From Cytobacillus massiliigabonensis (GTDB lineage Bacteria; Bacillota; Bacilli; Bacillales; Cytobacillaceae), in assembly GCF_900199725.1 (NCBI RefSeq), contig NZ_LT904902.1, forward strand, positions 983,964 to 1,047,963: 64,000 nt of DNA, given 5' to 3'. The translations under genes were made by a program, and so were the position numbers. Positions within the stretch are counted from its first letter, which is position 1. Every line of letters starts with the position of its first letter. A model generated the notes under the pieces. It was not told the origin of the DNA. It worked only from the letters and a program-made list of their open reading frames with translations, and ran no database searches. Of the stretch, positions 58,111 through 64,000 are shown in pieces.

Positions 58111-58422
58111 CTACGGAGCAAATTCTATTTGACCAGTAAACAATAGGATAATCGTAATTATCCAGAATATAAAGAAAGACGAGGAGAAGATTAAAGATAG
58201 AATGGGAATTACATTTTTCTCTGTCTTCTTCACTATTCCGATTACAGATAGTACGCAGCCTAAACCCGTAAGGAAGAATGTTATATAATCCCCTGCTAAA
58301 TTCCCGACATTTGCTATTCTTGTCGGTGTTACAAAAACAATGAAAATACAAATAACCCCAATAACTAGCGAGGTATAACTAATCATACTGTACTTTTTTG
58401 GTACAGTAATTTTGTTTTCCAA
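58111..58422 (-). CDS. Three-segment membrane protein
   Basis: A 103-residue membrane protein with three transmembrane segments (about residues 14-33, 45-63 and 72-96), and a GLGCVLSVIGIVKKTEKN motif in the second. It resembles DUF4190-like small membrane proteins, but this is a weak match. TTG start behind AAAGGGTG. An open frame on the same strand (57869-58351) overlaps it in another register and is a shadow. Confidence 0.6.
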   Translation of the reverse strand: MENKITVPKKYSMISYTSLVIGVICIFIVFVTPTRIANVGNLAGDYITFFLTGLGCVLSVIGIVKKTEKNVIPILSLIFSSSFFIFWIITIILLFTGQIEFAP

Positions 58423-58558
58423 ATAAACACACCCTTTCTATTGAAATTAAAGTTAAAATCCCCCTAATGAAATTTTCTGATAAACCTGATATAGGATAAG
58501 CTTGATGCTGTTAACTTGCCAATTATTAATATGAATCTTACTACAGTCACTCAATCGT

Positions 58559-59062
58559 TTACTTATTATCTAATGTTTTCATCATATCCCACGAAGTACC
58601 ATCTATACCAACTTTCACAAATCCCTGACTTTCATACAGACGAAGAGCGAGATTATTTGGATCAACACTTAATGATAATGCAGTGAAACCAGAATCCTTA
58701 GCTGTTCTAATCATCTCATTGAAAAGGAGAGTTCCTAGCCCTTGACCTCTATACTCTGGTAAAACAGCCATGGTAAGTACTGGAGTGTTTTTATCAATAA
58801 ATCCATATGTTTTATTTGTTTCATCAAATAAACGTATCCATATTGCACCAACTGGGGTTTCGCTTGAGTCTGTCGCGATTAAGGCCTTATCCCCCTTTCT
58901 CCCCCAATTACTAACATACTTTACTAGCTCAGGCTGGTTTAAAATCTCTCTTGAAGGCTGTACTTCACCTTCTGCAATAAAAATGGCTTGGTAAAGCATT
59001 TCCCATAAAAAATCAATATCCTGTTCCGTTTCTGTCCTTATCTTGTATTCAGTCAAGTTCAT
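58559..59062 (-). CDS. GNAT acetyltransferase
   Basis: About 167 residues. MAVLPEYRGQGLGTLLFNEM is the acetyl-CoA loop; LSLSVDPNNLALRLYESQGF and VKVGIDGTSWDMMK complete a RimI/YjdJ-like GNAT. The start is uncertain between ATG 59062, just behind AAGGAG with short spacing, and a TTG at 59056; an ATG-like TTG frame further upstream (59089) has no site. Substrate unknown. Monocistronic. Confidence 0.8.
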   Translation of the reverse strand: MNLTEYKIRTETEQDIDFLWEMLYQAIFIAEGEVQPSREILNQPELVKYVSNWGRKGDKALIATDSSETPVGAIWIRLFDETNKTYGFIDKNTPVLTMAVLPEYRGQGLGTLLFNEMIRTAKDSGFTALSLSVDPNNLALRLYESQGFVKVGIDGTSWDMMKTLDNK

Positions 59063-59185
59063 TGCTCCTTCCTCTATTTTAAAAGCCAATTAAAGAACAG
59101 TAGAAGAAATTTGGCCGCTACCTCATAGACAATTCTTCACTTTACTCACAATTCTATTAAAGGTTTTAATTTTATATTCAATTTC

Positions 59186-59638
59186 CTACTCTATAAGTTT
59201 TACAATTCCATCTTTGTACTCAAATAAATAATTTCCCTTCTTTTCTAATAGAACAGGTAAATATTGAGTGACCATTTCAGCGATCCCTAAGTTATTTGGA
59301 TTCAATATCCAATCAATTTTTTTCCACTCAAGAATCCCTTCTCTCGTTTTTTGTAAGGGTTCGTTTCCGAATGCCCTTTCTACTTCGAACAAATACACAT
59401 ATAACCCATCTTTTTCTTCATCACTTTTTTCCCATGTAATTACACCTTTTGAGTAATATTCGTCTACTTTGATTCCTGTTTCCTCTAAAACCTCACGTTT
59501 TGCACCAGCGTCAGCATTTTCGTCAGCTTCAATTTTACCGCCAACCCCGTTCCACACGCCCATAATTGGAGGCTTTTCACGATTCAGCATTAAGATACGG
59601 TCATTGCTCTTTAAAAAACATACATTGTATTTAAACAT
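59186..59638 (-). CDS. Nudix hydrolase (MutT/8-oxo-dGTPase-like)
   Basis: A 150-residue Nudix protein. The box is complete: GVGGKIEADENADAGAKREV then LEETGIKVDE, with GX5EX7REVLEETG spacing. NREKPPIMGVWNGVGGK upstream resembles the 8-oxo-dGTP diphosphatase type, so sanitising oxidised nucleotides is the first guess. Start ATG follows TGGAGATG. Second Nudix gene of the window, not closely similar to that at 50. Confidence 0.85.
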   Translation of the reverse strand: MFKYNVCFLKSNDRILMLNREKPPIMGVWNGVGGKIEADENADAGAKREVLEETGIKVDEYYSKGVITWEKSDEEKDGLYVYLFEVERAFGNEPLQKTREGILEWKKIDWILNPNNLGIAEMVTQYLPVLLEKKGNYLFEYKDGIVKLIE

Positions 59639-59714
59639 GATTCATCTCCACAATTAAATTGTTTCTTAATGCACTACTTCAACTAAACTGTGCTTTCCCT
59701 CTATTACTTCAACA

Positions 59715-59752
59715 AAAAAAGCGTTAATCCTTGTTCAATTAACGCCACGATT
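59715..59752. repeat. Short dispersed hairpin element
   Basis: AAAAAAAGCGTTAATCCTTG then TTCAATTAACGCCACG. Related arms (AGCGTTAATCC) recur at 53727; both may be terminators with the family layout. Confidence 0.5.
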
Positions 59753-59878
59753 TCTGAAGTTTGTTATTCAAAGACTTCATAATCTCCATTATCTTTTTTA
59801 GATAAGACTATTTCTGCATTGAAACCAAAAAACTAAATGATTTATTAACTCAATTAAACCAATGCTGTGTAATAGCCA

Positions 59879-60220
59879 TTAAAGTGAATCTGAAGCCTGG
59901 CTGACCAATGACACTAGCTGCTTGGAATCAAACGTATCCCCTTCATGCAGCTTCAGTGTTTTTCTTTCCGGCGGACCACCGAACATTCCTTCAGGAAGTT
60001 CAAGCTCGGCAGCATTAAAGATCGTAAAGCTGACCGCATTTTTCGAGGTTGAAATAACAGCAGCGTATTTTCCATTTTTCAAAAAATGGGGCTTCTTATA
60101 CTGAATACGTTCTTGGACACCCGGTATAGCCTGGTGGACGGCCTCACGTAAATTTGCAGATAGCTCTCCCTGCCATGGTTCTTTTAATGCTTCAATAAAA
60201 TCGGTTACTTCTGGATTCAT
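59879..60220 (-). CDS. DUF1801 (YdhG-like) protein
   Basis: A 113-residue DUF1801 protein: PGVQERIQYKKPHFLKNGKY then AAVISTSKNAVSFTIFNAAE and GMFGGPPERKTLKLHEGDTF. Start ATG follows AAGGAGAG. It lies 50 bp downstream of a VOC gene on the same strand and therefore probably belongs to the same transcript, which starts at an ECF42-type promoter (60708-60735). The pair resembles VOC/DUF1801 at 47941-48905. Confidence 0.85.
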   Translation of the reverse strand: MNPEVTDFIEALKEPWQGELSANLREAVHQAIPGVQERIQYKKPHFLKNGKYAAVISTSKNAVSFTIFNAAELELPEGMFGGPPERKTLKLHEGDTFDSKQLVSLVSQASDSL

Positions 60221-60269
60221 TTTGATTACTCTCCTTTTGTAAGTATTGATTTTTTAAAATTTGGATGTT

Positions 60270-60665
60270 TTACGGTTTGGTTATCATCCACGTAACACCG
60301 AATTTATCTACAACTTCTCCATAGTATGCACCCCATGGCTGCAAAGCAAATGGATACTTGTTTTCTCCACCCTCACCAAGCTTGCTATATGCCTCTCTAG
60401 CTTCAGACTCATTGTCATAGGTTAAAGCTAAACTGATGCTGCGGCTGCTGGATATCGGTTCAAAGGAATCCGAGATCATTAACATATTCCTTCCAGCTAC
60501 CACCAAAGACAGATGCATGACTTTATCCTTCATTGCTTCCGGAGATCCAGGTGCATCTCCGAATGTTCTCACTGATAGAACTTCCCCACCGAGTGACTCT
60601 ACGTAAAAATTCGCCTGACTTCTTGCATCCTCCGACAGTAGATAAGCGTTTAATTGTGCTCCCAT
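60270..60665 (-). CDS. VOC family protein (PhnB-like)
   Basis: A 131-residue VOC-fold protein: AQLNAYLLSEDARSQANFYV, NMLMISDSFEPISSSRSISL, and WGAYYGEVVDKFGVTWMITK. It closely parallels the VOC protein at 47941. Start ATG follows GGAAAGG. A TGTCGA-N16-TCGTCG promoter lies 43 bp upstream, identical in layout to those of the ECF42 sigma operon and the YCII gene, so it is probably a target of that sigma factor. Confidence 0.85.
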   Translation of the reverse strand: MGAQLNAYLLSEDARSQANFYVESLGGEVLSVRTFGDAPGSPEAMKDKVMHLSLVVAGRNMLMISDSFEPISSSRSISLALTYDNESEAREAYSKLGEGGENKYPFALQPWGAYYGEVVDKFGVTWMITKP

Positions 60666-60707
60666 TTTTCAACAACCTTTCCAGTTTAATTTGCCTTTCT
60701 ATCTATA

Positions 60708-60735
60708 CGACGAATATACATGGGTGAAATCGACA
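60708..60735 (-). promoter_or_regulatory. Putative ECF42-type promoter, copy 1
   Basis: TGTCGA (60730-60735), 16-bp spacer, TCGTCG (60708-60713) on the minus strand, upstream of the VOC gene. Same elements and spacing at 61258-61285 and 63068-63095. Confidence 0.7.
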
Positions 60736-60752
60736 AAGGAGAAAACATTTTT

Positions 60753-61187
60753 TTAAAAATTTTTTAACATGTTGAGTTGATCCTTTAAATCGGTTTCCAT
60801 GACCAGAGTTCCGGAGTCTCGCAAGAAACTCATATCCTTTTTAAGCTTCCGAACTTCGATTCTACATTCGCCGCGGCCAATCGGAACCGGCATCATCAGA
60901 GCCAAATTAAGCGCCTCATCTTCTGAGTTGACATCAATCAGTGTATATTCCGCAATAAGCTCTTGATCTGCTGGAAACGGACCGGCCAGTATGTCTGGCT
61001 TTTCACTGTCTGATGGGTACATGATCCTAATCCCGGTTGAACTTGGATCGAGTTCCCCTGCAGAAATGAGGTAACCGGCGCCGGCCAAAGACTTCTTGTA
61101 CGCAATCATAGCTTCGTTGTGTTCCTGGCTGTAATTTACTCCTGCTTCCGAGTACCCGGTTGCCTTGACAATGAACATAAATTGCAT
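60753..61187 (-). CDS. YCII-related (DGPF) protein
   Basis: A 144-residue protein of the YCII/DGPF family: FIVKATGYSEAGVNYSQEHN, then PDILAGPFPADQELIAEYTL and IDVNSEDEALNLALMMPVPI. Here DGPF is replaced by AGPF. YCII proteins are small dimeric proteins, and DGPF types are found beside ECF42 sigma factors. Start ATG follows AAGGAGGGA. It has its own ECF42-type promoter (61258-61285) and lies downstream of the sigma gene. Confidence 0.85.
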   Translation of the reverse strand: MQFMFIVKATGYSEAGVNYSQEHNEAMIAYKKSLAGAGYLISAGELDPSSTGIRIMYPSDSEKPDILAGPFPADQELIAEYTLIDVNSEDEALNLALMMPVPIGRGECRIEVRKLKKDMSFLRDSGTLVMETDLKDQLNMLKNF

Positions 61188-61257
61188 GATTATTCCCTCC
61201 TTATAGGAAGATCACTTGAAGGCATGACTCGCTGCCACAACTCTTCCCTTACTAATA

Positions 61258-61285
61258 CGACGATTGTGAAACACTAAAATCGACA
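61258..61285 (-). promoter_or_regulatory. Putative ECF42-type promoter, copy 2
   Basis: TGTCGA (61280-61285), 16-bp spacer, TCGTCG (61258-61263) on the minus strand, 71 bp upstream of the YCII gene and just beyond the sigma gene's stop codon. Confidence 0.7.
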
Positions 61286-61298
61286 ATTCGGGGGAAAA

Positions 61299-62561
61299 TT
61301 ATTTCAATGTGCCAGAATCACATTCAGCTGCTCTTTTTAGTAAAAGTTCTCGTTCGCGCTCATTCCGGGTCATAGATGCAGCGTGTTCAAATTCTTTACG
61401 AGCTTCATCGGCCCTTCCAAGCTTCACCAGAAGATCTCCGCGAACACTCGGCAGAAGATGGTATCCTTTTAAGGAAAAATCGGCACTTAGCTCATCAACA
61501 ATCTGAAGTCCAAAGGCTGGTCCAAAAGCCATAGATACAGCGACTGCCCGGTTTAATTCGACGATTGGCGATGGCATAACTCTCGACAGTGCTTCATAAA
61601 GGGCTGCAATCCGAATCCAATTGGTCTCAGCCGCGGTAGGTGCCTTTGCATGACAAGCAGAAATCGCCGCCTGAAGGGAGTAAGACCCGAATGGTCGTCC
61701 AAGCTTCTGGCTGCGATCGAGTGCCATTAATCCGCGGCGAATGAGCAATTGGTCCCACGCTGCTCGGTTCTGATCCATGAGAAGGACAGGTTCTCCCCTA
61801 GAATTAATCCGTGCCTTAAAGCGAGAAGATTGAATCTCCATTAGGGCGACTAGTCCATGAACCTCTGATTCATATGGTACGATCTCGGCTAGTACACGTC
61901 CGAGTCTTAGCGCTTCTTGACAAATGAGAGGACGGATCCATTGATCCCCAGAGGTTGCCGAATATCCTTCATTGAACATAAGGTAAATCACCTCAAGTAC
62001 GGCGGAAAGGCGATCTTTTAGTTCATCTCCTGCCGGCACCTCAAACGGAATTTTTTTGTCTCTAAGCGTTCTCTTGGCTCGAACGATTCGCTGGGCTATC
62101 GTTGCTTCAGCAGCTAAAAAGGATCGTGCAATTTCGTCAGTTGTTAGCCCGCATAACAAACGAAGCGTAAGAGCTACTCTCCCCTCCTGAGGTAACACCG
62201 GATGGCAGGTCATAAAGATCAGACGAAGGAGATCGTCACCAAGCTCCCCGTCTAAGGCATCTATGTCATCCTCTGTATATAAATCCGTATTATGGGCAAC
62301 CTCTGTATACTTCTGATCACGCAGCTTATTTCTGCGAAGAAGATCAATAGCTCGTCGCTTCGCCGCCGTCATAAGCCAAGCACCTGGATTATTCGGAATC
62401 CCGTTCTGTGGCCATTGTTCAAGTGCAATCACCAATGCATCATGGGCAAGATCCTCTGCAAGACCAACATCCCGTACCATCCGAGTTAACCCAGCAATAA
62501 GCTTTGCGGACTCTATTCGCCATATTGCATCGATGGTTCGATGTGTATCTGACAAACTCAC
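61299..62561 (-). CDS. ECF42-type RNA polymerase sigma factor
   Basis: A 420-residue sigma factor with a long C-terminal extension. Region 2 (about residues 10-80) reads RMVRDVGLAEDLAHDALVIA and NPGAWLMTAAKRRAIDLLRR; region 4 (about 125-180) reads LTLRLLCGLTTDEIARSFLA then EATIAQRIVRAKRTLRD. Residues about 180-420 form a TPR-like domain (LNRAVAVSMAFGPAFGLQIV). That architecture and its YCII neighbours are those of ECF42 factors, which have no anti-sigma and probably use the extension as sensor. GTG start behind AAGGAG. Overlaps the YCII gene upstream by 4 bases. Confidence 0.9.
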   Translation of the reverse strand: MSLSDTHRTIDAIWRIESAKLIAGLTRMVRDVGLAEDLAHDALVIALEQWPQNGIPNNPGAWLMTAAKRRAIDLLRRNKLRDQKYTEVAHNTDLYTEDDIDALDGELGDDLLRLIFMTCHPVLPQEGRVALTLRLLCGLTTDEIARSFLAAEATIAQRIVRAKRTLRDKKIPFEVPAGDELKDRLSAVLEVIYLMFNEGYSATSGDQWIRPLICQEALRLGRVLAEIVPYESEVHGLVALMEIQSSRFKARINSRGEPVLLMDQNRAAWDQLLIRRGLMALDRSQKLGRPFGSYSLQAAISACHAKAPTAAETNWIRIAALYEALSRVMPSPIVELNRAVAVSMAFGPAFGLQIVDELSADFSLKGYHLLPSVRGDLLVKLGRADEARKEFEHAASMTRNERERELLLKRAAECDSGTLK

Positions 62562-62992
62562 GCTTGATTCTGCTCCTTCACTTGTTTTCGCAGGGCTGTT
62601 TCTTTCTCCAGCAATTCTTCATCATTCGTTAATTCTTCAATTTCAAACACCTGTCTTAACTCAATCTCTCCCTGGCCAAATCCATGGGGGTCAGGCATAC
62701 GAAGCGCCCATTCAATCGCTTCCTCTCTTGATTTAACTTCTATCAATGTATATCCTGCGATTAATTCTTTTGCCTCTGTAAATGGACCATCCATAACTTT
62801 TGGTTTCCCGCCAGGTTCCGGGTAAGAAATCCTGATTCCATTTGAGCTGGACATCAGACCATCAGCCGCTAGCAATACCCCGGCCCTAACCAATTCCTCA
62901 TTATACTTCTGCATGGCATCAAATTGTTCCTGACTAGGCAATACCCCAGCCTCTGAATCTGTAGTAGCTTTGACAATCATCATAAATCTCAT
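62558..62992 (-). CDS. YCII-related DGPF protein
   Basis: About 144 residues with the complete DGPF signature: MRFMMIVKATTDSEAGVLPS, then PKVMDGPFTEAKELIAGYTL and IEVKSREEAIEWALRMPDPH. It is first in the sigma operon: its stop overlaps the sigma GTG by 4 bases, so translation is coupled. The ATG at 62992 follows TTGGAGG; a further in-frame start at 63007 overlaps that site. The promoter at 63068-63095 has the ECF42 consensus, implying autoregulation. Confidence 0.9.
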   Translation of the reverse strand: MRFMMIVKATTDSEAGVLPSQEQFDAMQKYNEELVRAGVLLAADGLMSSSNGIRISYPEPGGKPKVMDGPFTEAKELIAGYTLIEVKSREEAIEWALRMPDPHGFGQGEIELRQVFEIEELTNDEELLEKETALRKQVKEQNQA

Positions 62993-63067
62993 ATTTTTTA
63001 CCTCCAATTTTTTCGTGAAGTGACTTAACCGATGTAAAACTGCTGAGTAAGTCCGTTCCTATATATA

Positions 63068-63095
63068 TAACGAATGAAACTTGACCAGATCGACA
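63068..63095 (-). promoter_or_regulatory. Putative ECF42-type promoter, copy 3
   Basis: TGTCGA (63090-63095), 16-bp spacer, TCGT (63070-63073, followed by TA) on the minus strand, 77 bp upstream of the YCII-sigma operon. The -10 is less complete than the TCGTCG of the other two copies. Confidence 0.65.
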
Positions 63096-63252
63096 GCCAT
63101 CTAAATTTTTTTTAATAAATTTCGACGGCAAGCAGTAAAATTCCTGTCAGTCATAAAAAAGGGTTTCTTTATTAGCCAATCGAATGAAATAAATAGATCA
63201 ATATAAGACCGTTCTTAATTATGAATTTTTTTAAAATTAAAGGAGTGATTTT

Positions 63253-63555
63253 TTGAATAGGGTAAAATTGATAATCTTCATGTCTTTGATAATAGTAATT
63301 TTATTTTTTTCGCTACATTCAACGCCTAAAATGGCCATAAGAACACATGTATTTTTTATGGGTTATCCAAAGGCTGCTCTTACATCCGAGATTATTGATT
63401 ATGAGTATCAGAATAATAAATTTAAGGAAAAAGACAGCAGAGGATATACTTTAATAGAACCTCCAATCGAAAAAGCAACGGAAGGTCTTTTAGACACTTA
63501 TCAAGTAAAAAGGATAGGATTTTTATTTTTCGCTGATTTTATTAAAGACATTTAA
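63253..63555 (+). CDS. Small exported or membrane-anchored protein
   Basis: A 100-residue protein with one N-terminal hydrophobic segment (residues about 5-22) that could be an uncleaved signal anchor, then a soluble, charged part (EIIDYEYQNNKFKEKDSRGY) ending FLFFADFIKDI. Start TTG behind AAAGGAG. Not assigned. It lies 32 bp upstream of the next gene and is probably co-transcribed with it. Confidence 0.55.
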   Translation: MNRVKLIIFMSLIIVILFFSLHSTPKMAIRTHVFFMGYPKAALTSEIIDYEYQNNKFKEKDSRGYTLIEPPIEKATEGLLDTYQVKRIGFLFFADFIKDI

Positions 63556-63587
63556 TAGAATGAAAATATATCGGAAGGGAGCACTAA

Positions 63588-63896
63588 TTGTTGAACAGTA
63601 CGTTTTTCGTGATCATATTTTTTTCCTTCCTTTCTTCAACTCTAACTAGTAATTGGATATTAAAAATAAAGCAAAATAAATGGTTGGGGATGTTAGTTTC
63701 CTTTTGTATAAATTCACTAATTTTATCAGCAGCAGCAATCATTCTCTACAAGTTAGATATTCAAATGTTCCATAAGCAAACAAGAGGACTATACGAGAGT
63801 TTAGGGATTTTAGTTTTAGTGTTTTTTATTCCTATTCTCACATTTATCAATTTCTATATCCTTGAATTTGTGAAAAGTAGAATGAGCCACTCGTAA
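63588..63896 (+). CDS. Small integral membrane protein
   Basis: A 102-residue membrane protein with three transmembrane segments (about residues 5-22, 33-52 and 70-92). A TTG start lies behind GGAAGGGAG. Family not recognised. It follows the exported protein at 63253, so the two could act together at the membrane. Confidence 0.55.
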   Translation: MLNSTFFVIIFFSFLSSTLTSNWILKIKQNKWLGMLVSFCINSLILSAAAIILYKLDIQMFHKQTRGLYESLGILVLVFFIPILTFINFYILEFVKSRMSHS

Positions 63897-64000
63897 AATT
63901 TATACGAATCTCGTTCAACGAACTGGTGTATCGTCCGATAAGTTTTTTCCATGGCTACAAATGAGAACAAGATGGACAAATAAACAACTTAGACAGCAAG

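Noticed and set aside
57869-58351. 160-codon minus-strand frame overlapping the membrane protein at 58111-58422
   Set aside because: Out-of-frame overlap with a better supported gene; cysteine- and arginine-rich composition, no start signal.

Overview
The window looks like chromosomal DNA of a low-GC, Gram-positive Bacillaceae member (Bacillus in the broad sense). The evidence is AT-rich sequence, strong AGGAGG-type ribosome binding sites, frequent TTG and GTG starts, and families typical of that group: DUF3231, DUF4083, DUF3888, DUF4179 next to an ECF sigma factor, Rrf2/NAD(P)-oxidoreductase pairs, and many DinB, GNAT and WYL proteins. I cannot name a species. There is no rRNA, tRNA, CRISPR array, prophage or intact insertion sequence. 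It reads as an accessory chromosome stretch: short, mostly one- to three-gene units, largely on the minus strand, separated by repeat-rich spacers that hold many gene remnants.

Layout. 0-10 kb: Nudix hydrolase, M2-type metallopeptidase, an RCC1-repeat protein, two methyltransferases, and an Rrf2 regulator with a thioredoxin-reductase-like flavoprotein and three copies of a 22-bp dyad. 10-20 kb: MerR regulator with a textbook 19-bp-spacer promoter, an aminoglycoside-phosphotransferase-like gene behind a leader peptide, a DJ-1/WYL pair, a DHFR-like protein, DinB, and decayed genes. 20-36 kb: secreted nuclease lipoprotein, GNATs, rifampin ADP-ribosyltransferase (arr), MBL hydrolase, WYL-DinB pair, DUF3231, an inducible cat gene with leader peptide, nucleoside deaminase, and an Rrf2/oxidoreductase divergon with a dsbA remnant. 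36-39 kb: a compact three-gene operon (PUA-like reader, unknown protein, zinc-ribbon PD-(D/E)XK nuclease) behind a consensus promoter wrapped in 10-bp-phased repeats; this is my best candidate for an undescribed, possibly defensive, system. 39-53 kb: pentapeptide protein, quinone oxidoreductase, ECF sigma/DUF4179, kinase-like NTPase, GNATs, VOC/DUF1801, and a second leader-controlled phosphotransferase. 53-64 kb: DinB/WYL divergon, hydrolase-TetR-hydrolase operon, GNAT, Nudix, and an ECF42-type sigma factor with two YCII/DGPF proteins, a VOC protein and a DUF1801 protein.

How the parts work together. Several genes look like intrinsic drug- or stress-response functions (cat, arr, two phosphotransferases, DHFR-like, DinB, GNATs). 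Three of them carry short leader ORFs with RNA hairpins that mask or could mask the ribosome binding site, pointing to induction by ribosome stalling. Three identical TGTCGA-N16-TCG promoters tie the ECF42 sigma operon, a second YCII gene and a VOC gene into one visible regulon.

Two kinds of dispersed repeat stand out. One is a short hairpin element with many copies. The other is a roughly 280-bp element in three full copies, each with four palindromes at the fixed spacing 51/61-62/51 bp. All functional names are from reading the translated sequences by eye; no search was run.
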